A DNA stretch of 64,000 nucleotides from the NCBI GenBank assembly GCA_030434245.1, contig JAUISX010000006.1:62001-126000 (forward strand), read 5' to 3'. A model generated the notes under the pieces. The model had not been told where the DNA came from. It was given only the letters and a program-made list of their open reading frames with translations, and made no database searches. Made by a program: the position numbers and the translations under genes. Shown piece by piece: positions 44,915 through 54,210 of the stretch (position 1 is the first letter of the stretch; each line of letters begins with the position of its first letter). The stretch is from Porphyromonadaceae bacterium W3.11 (GTDB taxonomy: Bacteria > Bacteroidota > Bacteroidia > Bacteroidales > Porphyromonadaceae).

Positions 44915-45490
44915 CTATTTTTTCAACTTTCTTTTATATAAGAAGTGTTGCCATCTTTCTTCTGGTGCTCCTTGTTTATGCATCTCATATCTTCCCATGA
45001 TAAAAAAGAGATCGGAAAGACGATTCATGAGTACTAAAATTTGGTTTGGAACCTCATCTTCTCTATTTAGTGTCCATAAATGTCGCTCAGCTCTTCTGGC
45101 AATGGTTCGAGCTAACTGAAGATGTGAAGAAACTAAATTACCACCCGGTAGGATGAAGTATCTACTCTCTTCCCCTAATGCCTCTTTATACTCATCAATT
45201 TTAGACTCAACCCAATTAACCATATCGTCTTCCAGCTTATTGGGATTCTTGTCTCTCTCAGAATGAGGTGTCGCTACAAGTGACATCACTATCATTAGCT
45301 CTTTTTGGATCTTATATAAGAGTTCTTGCCATTCATGATTATCTTCTAGGTAAGCACGAACGACCCCAAGCATACTATTTAGCTCATCAATGGTTCCATT
45401 GGCCTCAATTCTTATATCATCTTTGGGAACACGAGTCCCACCATGTATTTTTGTCATCCCTTTATCCCCGCTTCTTGTATATATGCTCAT
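44915..45490 (-). CDS. cobO: cob(I)yrinic acid a,c-diamide adenosyltransferase (PduO type)
   Basis: This 191-residue enzyme transfers an adenosyl group from ATP to cob(I)alamin or a precursor. The start at 45490 gives the family opening SIYTRSGDKGMTKIHGG (ATP-binding loop). Later motifs are IEANGTIDELNSMLG and ARTIARRAERHLW. It immediately follows the CobB gene in one operon. PduO-type proteins are trimeric, and the length is usual. The symbol is by function; the name pduO would also fit. Confidence 0.9.
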   Translation of the reverse strand: MSIYTRSGDKGMTKIHGGTRVPKDDIRIEANGTIDELNSMLGVVRAYLEDNHEWQELLYKIQKELMIVMSLVATPHSERDKNPNKLEDDMVNWVESKIDEYKEALGEESRYFILPGGNLVSSHLQLARTIARRAERHLWTLNREDEVPNQILVLMNRLSDLFFIMGRYEMHKQGAPEERWQHFLYKRKLKK

Positions 45491-45495
45491 AGCTA

Positions 45496-46791
45496 TCAAA
45501 ATATTGTCATTAAATCTTCCATCTCAGCCCAATAAAGGTGGGTGTAGCTAGCTAATACATTCTTGTATCGTATTAGTTTAGTCTCTACTTTTCTACCTGT
45601 GGCACTTTTTTGCTGAGCTACACTTTCTAAATTTCCTATGGTTTTCGAGTAATGAAATTCATGTCCTTTTAGCTGTAGACCATTATATTCCAGTTGTCTA
45701 TATCCTAGTTTTAATTTCATCTCTTCCAATGTTGCTTCTTGGTCTAATATGCCAACCATCGGGTATCTGACCCCATCTTCGTCTATTATTACTTTGGATA
45801 GGTACATCATTCCACCACATTCAGCGATGACTTTTCCTCCATTTTCGATATATTCCCTTATGCTTTCCATCAGCTTATGATTGTTGCTGATTTCGTTTAA
45901 ATAATTCTCTGGGTACCCTCCAGGTAGGTATAGAAAGTCAGCTTTAGGTAATATAGTATCCTTAATTGGACTAAAAAAAGAGACCTTACCTCTCTCTTCT
46001 AGGTATGCAATATTTTCTCTATAAACGAAGGAGAAGGCTTCATCATAAGCAACAGCAGATGTAAACTGTCTTTTAATAGAGTGGGGGGCTTCAATTGATT
46101 TTTCCTCTATCCTTTTTTGTGTTCGTTGGAGAATACCATCAACATCAAGGTTTTTCTCAATATGGGCAGCCGCCTTTTCTGCTAATTCGTCAATTACTTG
46201 TTCACGATCGGCTACTAATCCTAGGTGTCGAGAGGGAATGATGAGTTCATCATTTGAAGGAAGGTACCCGAATGAATGTATCCCGACGGCGTCTGCTGCT
46301 TCTTTTAGGATATGATAGTGGCTCTCACTATTTATTTTATTGAAAATAACACCTATTATATTTAATGAGGGGTCAAAACTTTTAAATCCGTGTAGAATCG
46401 CAGCTGCTGAGTACGCCATGGCTTTAGGGGATATAACTAATATGATGGGCAATTCAAGCTCTTTGGCAACTTCAGCACTACTGCCATTTGCTTTATCATA
46501 CCCATCGAAAAGCCCCATAACACCCTCTGTTATTGATACATCTGAATTAATAGAGTGCTTGTTATAGATTTGCTTAACGTGCTGAGAAGAGGATAAGAAT
46601 AAATCTAGATTGATGGAGTCATTTCCAGATGCTATTTTGTGCAATTTAGTATCTATGTAATCGGGGCCACATTTATAGGGTTGTACCGAAAGGCCTCTGT
46701 TACGAAAGGCTCTTAATAAGCCTAGGGTCAGAGTCGTCTTACCACTGCCAGAGGAAGTGGCACCAATTAAAAAATGTGATGATTGCTTCAT
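45496..46791 (-). CDS. cobB: cobyrinate a,c-diamide synthase (CobB/CbiA)
   Basis: This 431-residue amidotransferase adds amide groups to cobyrinate with glutamine and ATP. The N-terminal dethiobiotin-synthetase-like domain has a P-loop at residues 10-18 (GATSSGSGKTTLTLGL) and KCGPDYIDTKLH. The C-terminal glutaminase domain has YLPGGYPENYL and the catalytic Cys in IAECGGMMYLSK near residue 324. The adenosyltransferase gene follows at once. This is a B12 salvage or late synthesis pair. Confidence 0.92.
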   Translation of the reverse strand: MKQSSHFLIGATSSGSGKTTLTLGLLRAFRNRGLSVQPYKCGPDYIDTKLHKIASGNDSINLDLFLSSSQHVKQIYNKHSINSDVSITEGVMGLFDGYDKANGSSAEVAKELELPIILVISPKAMAYSAAAILHGFKSFDPSLNIIGVIFNKINSESHYHILKEAADAVGIHSFGYLPSNDELIIPSRHLGLVADREQVIDELAEKAAAHIEKNLDVDGILQRTQKRIEEKSIEAPHSIKRQFTSAVAYDEAFSFVYRENIAYLEERGKVSFFSPIKDTILPKADFLYLPGGYPENYLNEISNNHKLMESIREYIENGGKVIAECGGMMYLSKVIIDEDGVRYPMVGILDQEATLEEMKLKLGYRQLEYNGLQLKGHEFHYSKTIGNLESVAQQKSATGRKVETKLIRYKNVLASYTHLYWAEMEDLMTIF

Positions 46792-46803
46792 AATAAAGTG
46801 AAT

Positions 46804-47505
46804 TTAAATATTTTCTTCATCCAAAAAGTTAGGTAGCATCAGGTATGGAGCTAATCTCAGTGAGTCATCTTGTGAAAAAGCTCCACTATCCATTAGCATT
46901 TCCCATGTCACCGTTGCATGCTTTCTAGCTAAGTCCTGCAGGACGTGTTGATGTCGATACTGTAGATATGGATGACGAGGAATACTATCCTCAGTGATTA
47001 TCAACGGTCTTACTGCTGTTTTTATAACGAAGAAGGGAGCTATCTGGTCATAACGCTCTCTATCCATTCCGTACACCTCTTGTAGCTGTTCGACCACATA
47101 ATATCCTCCAAGTAACTCTCTGTACTTGTATATACGCCTTGAGAATGACACCCCTATGCCAGGCACTCTTCTCAATAACAATGTATCTGCACTATTTAGG
47201 TCTATAGTGGCACCCGCCTGAAGCTTACTAGGGTATTTAATTCGTTCGGGAGGTCCAGGGTACCTGTCTGTACGTATTGGTAACGTATCCTTATTGATAT
47301 ACTCCTTTTTAGAAATGGAGTGTTGAGGGGTAGGGGATACAGTGTCTGTTGAAAGAGCTGTTAGCTCTTGAGGTGCTTCATTTTTTGAATCGGCAATACT
47401 TGGGGTAGGACGTAAGCCGAGATAGAGTACAAAAGCAATCAATACACCAGCCAGTGCTAATAATACTTTACGATCCTCTCTGTCTATCCTAACCCTTTGG
47501 TTCAT
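46804..47505 (-). CDS. helix-hairpin-helix (ComEA-like) membrane protein
   Basis: This 233-residue protein has one N-terminal membrane helix (about residues 12-26) and a ComEA-like helix-hairpin-helix region near residues 100-150 ([20 protein letters not shown], then [11 protein letters not shown]). Such domains bind DNA without sequence preference. The rest is unusual, with no second clear HhH. It overlaps the lolD gene by 4 bases. A surface or competence role is possible but unproven. Confidence 0.7.
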   Translation of the reverse strand: MNQRVRIDREDRKVLLALAGVLIAFVLYLGLRPTPSIADSKNEAPQELTALSTDTVSPTPQHSISKKEYINKDTLPIRTDRYPGPPERIKYPSKLQAGATIDLNSADTLLLRRVPGIGVSFSRRIYKYRELLGGYYVVEQLQEVYGMDRERYDQIAPFFVIKTAVRPLIITEDSIPRHPYLQYRHQHVLQDLARKHATVTWEMLMDSGAFSQDDSLRLAPYLMLPNFLDEENI

Positions 47506-48164
47506 ATCACCAGCCCATCTTGTAGATGAATAGTCCTATCCGCGATATGAGAAATCTCTGGGTCATGCGAAACAATCACAAATGTTTGTCCGCTATCCTC
47601 CCTGAGCTGTCTGAAAAGGGAGTGCAACTCTTCCTTATTTCCACTATCTAAAGCACCAGTAGGCTCATCTGCAAAAATTAACGTAGGATTATTTATCAGA
47701 GACCTTGCCACTGCTACCCTCTGTTTCTCTCCGCCACTTAATTGGGCAGGTTTGTGATTCAATCGATTTCCAAGGCTTAGCTTCTTTAAAATAAGAGTAG
47801 CCTTTTGTAAAGCTTCTTTCTTGTTCAGTCCACCAATCATCGCAGGGATAGCAACATTCTCAACTGCATTAAATTCAGGCAGTAATTGATGAGATTGGAA
47901 CACAAATCCCATTTTTTTATTGCGGAAATCAGCTTGTTCATTGCTGCTTAGTTTATGAACACTTACTCCATCGATAAGAACTTCGCCATCATCTGGCTTA
48001 TCCAAAGTCCCTAATATTTGTAGTAAAGTCGTTTTTCCCGCACCACTTGCTCCTACGATGGCTACGATCTCATGCTCTAGGACCTCCATAGAGATCCCCT
48101 TCAGTATCTCTAGAGTGCCATAACTCTTACGGATTCCTTCAGTCTTGATAATGATTTTATCCAT
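47502..48164 (-). CDS. lolD: LolD-type ABC transporter ATP-binding protein
   Basis: This 220-residue ATPase belongs to the LolD/MacB ABC group, which drives release of lipoproteins or similar substrates from the inner membrane. It has Walker [12 protein letters not shown] at residues 38-48, signature [15 protein letters not shown] near 142, Walker B IFADEPT, and the His loop VSHDP. The permease partner is not adjacent, so it may pair with a LolC/E protein elsewhere. Confidence 0.87.
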   Translation of the reverse strand: MDKIIIKTEGIRKSYGTLEILKGISMEVLEHEIVAIVGASGAGKTTLLQILGTLDKPDDGEVLIDGVSVHKLSSNEQADFRNKKMGFVFQSHQLLPEFNAVENVAIPAMIGGLNKKEALQKATLILKKLSLGNRLNHKPAQLSGGEKQRVAVARSLINNPTLIFADEPTGALDSGNKEELHSLFRQLREDSGQTFVIVSHDPEISHIADRTIHLQDGLVI

Positions 48165-48166
48165 TG

Positions 48167-48925
48167 TTATTCATCCCTATATAAAGTTCCTCCCTTTGTA
48201 ATCCAATCTAGTGCCGCGTAGGCTGCATAACAGCCTGCTACAGCTGGGTTCTGAGCGATAGTGCCCGTGATTGATTTCTTATTTTGTTCGTCATCTGTCA
48301 GTAAAATAGCCCTATCATCGGGTAATTCCTCAGAGTAAACAACCTGAAATTTAAGAGGGATATCTAACTTCCTTAGGCGTTTTCTTATAAATCGAGCAAG
48401 AGGACAGTTTTTTACTCGATCCATACGGTCTATCTTAATTTTTCGAGGATCAAATTTAGCCCCCATACCCATCACGCTTATAAATGGCAAATCATGCTCA
48501 ACCAATGATTTGATAAGGTGTACTTTCGGACTGAGAGTATCTATAGCGTCAATCACATAGTCGTATGCATCACTAGCTAATAAACGCTCTGTCTCCTCAT
48601 CTCTAATGAATACGTCATTGCTGATGAGTTCTAAGTTAGGATTAATATCCAACAAGCGTTTCGACCACTCACTAACTTTTGAATGTCCCACAGTAGAGTG
48701 AAGTGCGATTAATTGACGATTGATATTCGTTTCATTAACGCTATCCATATCTATAATGGTCAGTTTGCCAATGCCTGACCTCACTAATATCTCAGCAGCG
48801 TAACCTCCTACGCCACCCAATCCCAATAAGAGGATATGAGATTCTCGGAGACGCTTGATCCGTTCCTCACCTAGCAGAAGTTCACTTCTTGCTTGCCATG
48901 AATATTGTTGGTTCATATTCTTCAT
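48167..48925 (-). CDS. tcdA: tRNA threonylcarbamoyladenosine dehydratase (TcdA)
   Basis: This 252-residue ThiF/E1-like enzyme activates t6A37 on tRNA to make cyclic t6A. It shows [20 protein letters not shown] at residues 32-51 (ATP-binding GxGxxG), the conserved [13 protein letters not shown], and [12 protein letters not shown]. Family length fits. It lies 2 bases from lolD. An alternative start at residue 4 is possible. Confidence 0.9.
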   Translation of the reverse strand: MKNMNQQYSWQARSELLLGEERIKRLRESHILLLGLGGVGGYAAEILVRSGIGKLTIIDMDSVNETNINRQLIALHSTVGHSKVSEWSKRLLDINPNLELISNDVFIRDEETERLLASDAYDYVIDAIDTLSPKVHLIKSLVEHDLPFISVMGMGAKFDPRKIKIDRMDRVKNCPLARFIRKRLRKLDIPLKFQVVYSEELPDDRAILLTDDEQNKKSITGTIAQNPAVAGCYAAYAALDWITKGGTLYRDE

Positions 48926-48979
48926 ATCTAATAAACAAATATACCCTTTTTCATTTATTTGATGTGCATCAAAGACAAA

Positions 48980-49023
48980 AATGAAAGAGCCGCAGATCCA
49001 AATAGATTTGCGGCTCTTTCATT
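48980..49023 (-). terminator. 15-bp hairpin terminator for the structured RNA
   Basis: AATGAAAGAGCCGCA (48980-48994) pairs perfectly with its complement at 49009-49023 over a 14-base loop. On the minus strand TTTTGTCTTTG follows, a rho-independent terminator. It ends whatever is transcribed leftward from beyond 49023, i.e. the RNA below, and precedes the start of tcdA. Confidence 0.8.
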
Positions 49024-49030
49024 AAAAAAA

Positions 49031-49208
49031 GTGCGCCGGGGAAAGTGTCAAAACTCCGAAAATAAGGATTTGAGAATGGCCAATGCTCTGAAATCCACTG
49101 GTACCCATAAAGAGTACATCTCCCGAAAGAGATCGAGGCCAGTCATTACATTAGTCCAAGGATCTCGGAATTGTAATATATGATGAGTTTCCCATTTGCC
49201 CGACGCAC
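49031..49208 (-). ncRNA. structured non-coding RNA, 6S-RNA-like
   Basis: On the minus strand GTGCGTCGGG (49199-49208) pairs with CCCGGCGCAC (49031-49040), closing a 178-base RNA with internal pairs AAACTC/GAGTTT and local hairpins such as ATCTC/GGAGAT. A promoter lies at 49262-49292 and a terminator at 48980-49023, so a transcript of roughly 250-280 bases can be drawn. No convincing protein frame is present. A long-range closing stem and this length suggest 6S RNA, but that name is a guess. It is not tmRNA, RNase P RNA or SRP RNA by motif. Confidence 0.5.
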
Positions 49209-49261
49209 AAATATCATTTATCCCCTCTTAAGAAAAGTCCTCACTAGGCTTTCTTGTATAA

Positions 49262-49292
49262 CAAAGGTAATAAAAATTCTCTTAGTTAACAA
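49262..49292 (-). promoter_or_regulatory. promoter of the structured RNA
   Basis: On the minus strand TTG (49290-49292) and TACCTTTG (49262-49269) are 20 bases apart and match Bacteroidetes -33 and -7 elements. Transcription would start near 49255. Confidence 0.55.
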
Positions 49293-49574
49293 GTGTGTAA
49301 TATCATATGATTTGCAAGAATTGACCTCCTATTCATCGATGAAAGCTATTTGGTCTCAAATTTTTGTGACAGTTTCAAACACCTAATTTCCAAAGAAAGA
49401 GAGCATTGTACGATCCCTATAAACTGGATTGTTGTCAACATTAGTGTTTGATGGCGTCCATTATTTTGGGCACTCTTTTTCAGTATGCTGAGGATTGACA
49501 TCGCTCGATATTCTAAAGGCAATCATTATATGCTGAGCTACGAACCCTCTATATATTACGAAAAGAGACAAAAG

Positions 49575-49622
49575 GAGGCACATCACCTATCCAATAAAAA
49601 ACTTGGATTCATGATGTGCCTC
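49575..49622 (-). terminator. terminator after the DJ-1 operon
   Basis: GAGGCACATCA (49575-49585) pairs with TGATGTGCCTC (49612-49622). On the minus strand CTTTTGTCTCTTTT follows. It lies 66 bases after the DJ-1 gene. The rest of 49293-49574 holds nothing I can assign; a 55-codon plus-strand frame at 49485 overlaps this terminator. Confidence 0.7.
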
Positions 49623-49687
49623 TTACTCTCGATTATCTTAATACTTACCTAATGAAAGACATTAAGAAAAAGAAGTATCTGACTCTT

Positions 49688-50245
49688 TTATTGTTCGTTA
49701 AGTAGAAGGCCATCTGCGACTTCTTCTGCAGCTTCTTTGTCAATAAGAGTTCCTAAAATAGCGACTCCGAAATCAAGTGCATAAGCTGGTCCACGTCCAG
49801 TAATAATATTATCATCAACGCAAACGGGTGCATTAAATATAGTAGCTCCTTTGAGTTCTTCTTCAAATCCAGGATAGCATGTAGCTTTCTTTTTTTCTAG
49901 CAATCCCATACGACCCAAGACGAGAGGAGCTGCACAAATGGCAGCAATGACTTTGTCATCATCGTAGTGCGCTTGGATAATCTCCTTAACTTTATCACTC
50001 TCATAAAGGTTCTTTGCTCCAGGCATTCCACCAGGTAGCACTATAGCATCAGCCCCAGAATCTTTGATATCGATTATATTTAGGCATGCGTTTAGCCTAT
50101 GACCATGGGCACCTTCTACTTCATAGTCGTTATAAATAGATACGAAACTGGCTTCTACGCCACCTCTAATAAGGGCATCCCACGTCCCCATTGCTTCAGT
50201 TTCTTCAAATCCTGAAGCCAATAAAATATATGCTTTCTTTTTCAT
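49688..50245 (-). CDS. DJ-1/YajL family protein
   Basis: This 185-residue protein is of the DJ-1/PfpI superfamily. The nucleophile Cys appears in VIAAICAAPLVLG near residue 107, with the acid in GFEETEAMGTW (conserved Glu near residue 15) and DNIITGRGPAYALDF at the end. Members act as protein or nucleotide deglycases or redox chaperones. It follows the tonB gene by 22 bases in a shared operon with ExbB-ExbD-TonB. Confidence 0.9.
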   Translation of the reverse strand: MKKKAYILLASGFEETEAMGTWDALIRGGVEASFVSIYNDYEVEGAHGHRLNACLNIIDIKDSGADAIVLPGGMPGAKNLYESDKVKEIIQAHYDDDKVIAAICAAPLVLGRMGLLEKKKATCYPGFEEELKGATIFNAPVCVDDNIITGRGPAYALDFGVAILGTLIDKEAAEEVADGLLLNEQ

Positions 50246-50267
50246 TCTAAAAATTCTTACGTGTTAC

Positions 50268-51092
50268 TTAATTTAATACATATCGATAGGTAATGGTACC
50301 TATCTGGTTATTAAGTCCATCAATAGGGGTGAATTTTGCTCTTTTCGCCGCCTTGATAGCACTATTTTTCATTTGATAGTTGTCAATATTAGTTCCCACT
50401 GTGGGATTAGCTTCAAGTACGTTTCCCTCTGGGCTCACAATGATTTCTAGGACAATAGTACCTTCAATCTGTGTGTCGTAGCTAGGTCTTGGTAAGGCAT
50501 TGCCTACCAACTTTCTCCCCTTTAAGGAAAAGCTACCGCCAAAACCTCCAACTCCAGTATTAACGCCCCCAGAAGAAACATTACCATCGGGTGATCCCTG
50601 TACCCCTGGCTCAGTGTTCGGAGTATCTCCAGTCCCAGATTTGTTTTCGGCATTTCCGAAAGCACCAGCTACACTCTTTCGTATCTTTTCTTTGCGTCTT
50701 TGCTCCTCCAGCTCCTTCTGGATTCGTTGTTCCTTCTCAATTTCTTTTTGTTTACGAAGTAGTTCTGCCTCATCTTTCTTTTTTTGCTCCTTCTTTTTTT
50801 CTTCTTGCTTGATAGCTGGAGCTTCGGAGTCTTCTTGAGTTAGGAACTCATCCTCTATTATTTCCTGAGGGGTAGGAGGCGTCGCTGGTTCATAATCTGG
50901 ATCTAGCTGATGAGGAGTAAACATTCCGGAGGCAAATTCAGTATCTCCAATATTGACCAAAATACCCCCTTCCTCTTCATGCTGAATTCTTGGTAAGAAC
51001 ATGAAGAATAGAGCTATTACGAGTGCTGTGTGCACTAGTATTGTGATCACAGAGGCGATAATCTTATGTTTTTTATTCCTATCCTCTTTCAT
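50268..51092 (-). CDS. tonB: TonB-family energy-transducing protein
   Basis: This 274-residue protein has one N-terminal membrane helix (about residues 11-31), a Pro/Glu/Lys-rich linker with coiled coil (about 90-140), a Gly-rich section and a C-terminal TonB domain (IEGTIVLEIIVSPEGNVLEA, AIKAAKRAKFTPI). It links the proton gradient used by ExbB-ExbD to outer-membrane receptors. It could also energise the RiPP cluster's barrel. ExbD precedes it. Confidence 0.85.
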   Translation of the reverse strand: MKEDRNKKHKIIASVITILVHTALVIALFFMFLPRIQHEEEGGILVNIGDTEFASGMFTPHQLDPDYEPATPPTPQEIIEDEFLTQEDSEAPAIKQEEKKKEQKKKDEAELLRKQKEIEKEQRIQKELEEQRRKEKIRKSVAGAFGNAENKSGTGDTPNTEPGVQGSPDGNVSSGGVNTGVGGFGGSFSLKGRKLVGNALPRPSYDTQIEGTIVLEIIVSPEGNVLEANPTVGTNIDNYQMKNSAIKAAKRAKFTPIDGLNNQIGTITYRYVLN

Positions 51093-51097
51093 GCTTA

Positions 51098-51508
51098 TTA
51101 GTCAATAGGTCGAGTGGCCAAAACCATTTGGTACTTATTCTCAACCGCAATATTAAGTACCCTTACAATTTCGCGATAAGGCACCTCTTCATCCGCATAA
51201 AGTGCAACGTACATTTCTGGGTTACTTTCTTTGGTCATCTCTAGAAATGGAGCAATGTCCTCAAACCCAACCTGTTGGTCTTTACCCTCTTCGAGTCCAA
51301 CAAAAAAGTTTAGATCCTTGTCTATCACAATCCTAGTGACAGGGCGTGTAGCACTCTGCTTGCTAGACTGTGGTAAAGTAACTTTGAGTGAGCTGGGTAC
51401 TATGAGAGTACTGCTTACCATGAAGAAGATGAGCAGAAGAAAGACGATGTCTGTCATGGACGACATACTAAAGGCTTCTATAGCCTTACTTTTTCGCTTT
51501 AGTTTCAT
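51098..51508 (-). CDS. exbD: ExbD/TolR proton-channel subunit
   Basis: This 136-residue protein has one membrane helix (about residues 16-36, SMTDIVFLLLIFFMVSS) with the conserved Asp20 that carries protons. A small periplasmic domain follows. It pairs with ExbB, whose gene overlaps by 4 bases, and with TonB next downstream. Confidence 0.92.
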   Translation of the reverse strand: MKLKRKSKAIEAFSMSSMTDIVFLLLIFFMVSSTLIVPSSLKVTLPQSSKQSATRPVTRIVIDKDLNFFVGLEEGKDQQVGFEDIAPFLEMTKESNPEMYVALYADEEVPYREIVRVLNIAVENKYQMVLATRPID

Positions 51509-52224
51509 CTTCTACTATTGCTTGGTTCGTTAAGCAAATCCATAAATTCAAGAGCTTCCTGTTCGGATTTCGTAATTACTGAATCTAATCTTGTAGCCAG
51601 GAAGTTATAAGCAAAGAGTGCTAAGATTCCTACGATAAGTCCACCAAAAGTTGTGACGAGTGCCTCATAAATTCCTGATGAGAGTAAAGAGATATCGACT
51701 CCAGATCCAGCACTTGCCATATCGTAAAAAGCCCTAATCATACCAGCAACTGTTCCTAAGAACCCAATCATAGGGCCTAGCGATGCTATGGTTGATAGTA
51801 TTGGTAGTCTCTTCTCAAGTTTAGAGATTTCAATATTTCCCACATTCTCAATGGCTGCAGAAATGTCTTGCATCGGGCGACCAAGTCTCTGGATTCCCTT
51901 TTCGATCATTTTAGCACCAGGTGTATTGGTCTTATTACACAGATCTATGGCTGACTGAATCTTACCTTCATGTATGTAATCTCTAATTTTACTAGAAAAT
52001 GATGGATCAGATTGTGAAACGGCTCTCATCAAGAGGAGACGCTCAACAAAAACATAAAGGGCTGCTATAGAAAGAAGAAGCAATACGATCATGATCCACC
52101 CTCCCTTTGTAGCTAATTCCCATACCGAAAGTTTATCTACGGTATCAGCAACACTTATTGGAGTCTCACTCGAAAGTGTGCGACTTAGTGTATCAACAGC
52201 AACTTGTAGTAACATATTTAGCAT
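51505..52224 (-). CDS. exbB: ExbB/TolQ/MotA proton-channel protein
   Basis: This 239-residue inner-membrane protein has three membrane helices (about residues 35-62, 143-165, 183-212) and the conserved MotA/TolQ/ExbB core (LPILSTIASLGPMIGFLGTV, YEALVTTFGGLIVGILA). With ExbD it forms the proton channel that energises TonB. Confidence 0.92.
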   Translation of the reverse strand: MLNMLLQVAVDTLSRTLSSETPISVADTVDKLSVWELATKGGWIMIVLLLLSIAALYVFVERLLLMRAVSQSDPSFSSKIRDYIHEGKIQSAIDLCNKTNTPGAKMIEKGIQRLGRPMQDISAAIENVGNIEISKLEKRLPILSTIASLGPMIGFLGTVAGMIRAFYDMASAGSGVDISLLSSGIYEALVTTFGGLIVGILALFAYNFLATRLDSVITKSEQEALEFMDLLNEPSNSRR

Positions 52225-52243
52225 ATAATATTGTATTTATAAA

Positions 52244-52969
52244 TTATTTGAGGCAATTTAGATACCTCTTAATGGTTTCTTCTAACCCGATGTATAACGC
52301 ATCGCAGATAAGGGCATGTCCGATCGACACCTCAGATAGCTCAGGCAAGGATTTATCCAGATAGGCAAGGTTGTTTAGGTCAAGGTCATGACCAGCATTA
52401 ACACCAAGGCCCAGCTCATGAGCTAGCTTAGAAGCTTCTGCAAAGGGAGCCACTGCTGAAGATTTATCCTTATTATAACCAACGGCATAAGGCTCTGTGT
52501 AAAGCTCTATTCTATCTGTTCCTACCTCTTTTGCCTTCCGAATATTATCAAGGTCAGTATCAACAAAAATAGAAGTTCGGATGCCGTATGATTTCAGTTT
52601 ATTGATGATGTTACTAAGAAAATCAAAGTTATCCGCTACCTTCCATCCGGCATTACTTGTCAGGGCACCAGGAGGATCAGGTACAAGTGTCACCTGAGTT
52701 GGGACGACAGAAGTAACCAGATCCATAAATCGATCATTCGGGTACCCTTCGATATTGAATTCTGTGGTAACTATCTTTTTAAGGTCATAAACATCGGCAT
52801 ATCTGATGTGGCGTTCATCAGGACGTGGGTGTACGGTAATACCTTCACCACCAAATCGTTCTACATCCTTTGCTACCTGAAGCAGGTCTGGGTTATTACC
52901 ACCTCTTGAATTTCGGAGGGTGGCAATTTTATTGATATTTACGCTTAATCGAGTTCTCATTTCTATCAA
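52244..52969 (-). CDS. pdxJ: pyridoxine 5'-phosphate synthase (PdxJ)
   Basis: This 241-residue enzyme makes pyridoxine 5'-phosphate in vitamin B6 synthesis. It carries the PdxJ signatures [19 protein letters not shown] at the start, [12 protein letters not shown] near residue 39 and [12 protein letters not shown] near residue 194. Length is standard. Its start could be the ATG at residue 4. Confidence 0.95.
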   Translation of the reverse strand: MIEMRTRLSVNINKIATLRNSRGGNNPDLLQVAKDVERFGGEGITVHPRPDERHIRYADVYDLKKIVTTEFNIEGYPNDRFMDLVTSVVPTQVTLVPDPPGALTSNAGWKVADNFDFLSNIINKLKSYGIRTSIFVDTDLDNIRKAKEVGTDRIELYTEPYAVGYNKDKSSAVAPFAEASKLAHELGLGVNAGHDLDLNNLAYLDKSLPELSEVSIGHALICDALYIGLEETIKRYLNCLK

Positions 52970-52979
52970 TTACATTAAT

Positions 52980-54191
52980 TTATAGTTCATGAAGGTCATG
53001 TCCCATGCGTTCTTTTTTGGTCTTCAGGTAGTTGATGTTATACTTATTGGGCTTAACTTCAATAGGTACTACTTCAGATACCTCTAATCCGAAGCTCTCT
53101 AGACCAATTCTCTTCACTGGATTATTGGTCATTAGTCTCATCCGATGAACCCCTAGCTGACGAAGAATCTCAGCACCTACACCATAGTCACGTTCATCGG
53201 CACGGCAACCGAGGTGAACATTTGCTTCGACGGTGTCTAGTCCTTCTTCTTGTAACTTATAGGCTTCAATCTTTTTCATTAAGCCTATGCCACGTCCTTC
53301 TTGTTGAAGATAGACGATAACGCCTCTCCCCTCTTCTTGTATCTTTCGCATTGCGGTATGTAGTTGTTCCCCACATTCACAGCGATAACTAGCAAAAATA
53401 TCACCTGTGGCACAACTGCTATGCATTCTTACTAAGATGGGTTCTGAGTCAGAGAGATCTCCCTTTATCAAAGCGATATGTTCTTTTCCATTGCTAGTTT
53501 GTTGAAATGGGATGACTTCGAAATCACCATAAGCAGTAGGCAGTTTAGCTCTAGTACCCATCTTAACGGTGCTCTCATATTGTAATCGATATTTGATAAG
53601 ATCAGCGATGGTGATGATCTTCATATCGTACTTTTTCGCTATTTCTACCAATTGAGGCATGCGGGCCATGGTCCCATCTTCATTTATAATCTCGATAAGG
53701 CATGCAACAGGCTCAAAACCAGCTAACCGTGCTAGGTCCACTGCGGCTTCTGTATGTCCAGCTCTTCGTAGTACCCCTTTAGATCTAGCTCTTAATGGGT
53801 TGATATGACCGGGTTTCCCAAGATCTGTAGGTCTGAGTTCAGGATCCGCAAGTGCATTTATGGTAGTCGCTCTATCATACATCGAAACCCCTGTGGTTAC
53901 GCCCTTACCTAGTAGATCTACCGAGATGGTGAAGGGTGTCTCATGTAAGGATGTATTTTCCTTCACCATTAATGGTAATTCAAGGGCTTCACATCGTTCC
54001 TCTACCATTGGAGCACATAATACACCCCGTCCATGACTCATCATGAAATTGACAATCTCTGGGGTTACCTTCTCTGCGGCAATGATAAAGTCACCTTCAT
54101 TTTCACGATCTTCATCATCAACAACGATGACAATTTTTCCTTCTTTGAAGTCCTCTATGGCTTCTTCAATTGTATTTAACTTAAACTCCAT
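52980..54191 (-). CDS. ribBA: bifunctional DHBP synthase / GTP cyclohydrolase II
   Basis: This 403-residue enzyme carries out two first steps of riboflavin synthesis. The N-terminal RibB half has [18 protein letters not shown] and [16 protein letters not shown]. The RibA half has zinc-binding cysteines in [19 protein letters not shown] and EGRGIGL. I start it at 54191 ([12 protein letters not shown]); an upstream start at 54257 adds an atypical segment overlapping the next gene. Confidence 0.95.
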   Translation of the reverse strand: MEFKLNTIEEAIEDFKEGKIVIVVDDEDRENEGDFIIAAEKVTPEIVNFMMSHGRGVLCAPMVEERCEALELPLMVKENTSLHETPFTISVDLLGKGVTTGVSMYDRATTINALADPELRPTDLGKPGHINPLRARSKGVLRRAGHTEAAVDLARLAGFEPVACLIEIINEDGTMARMPQLVEIAKKYDMKIITIADLIKYRLQYESTVKMGTRAKLPTAYGDFEVIPFQQTSNGKEHIALIKGDLSDSEPILVRMHSSCATGDIFASYRCECGEQLHTAMRKIQEEGRGVIVYLQQEGRGIGLMKKIEAYKLQEEGLDTVEANVHLGCRADERDYGVGAEILRQLGVHRMRLMTNNPVKRIGLESFGLEVSEVVPIEVKPNKYNINYLKTKKERMGHDLHEL

Positions 54192-54210
54192 TTTATTGTT
54201 GGTCTTAATA

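Noticed and set aside
49485-49652. 55-codon plus-strand frame before the DJ-1 terminator
   Set aside because: It overlaps the terminator stem and shows no family resemblance or promoter.
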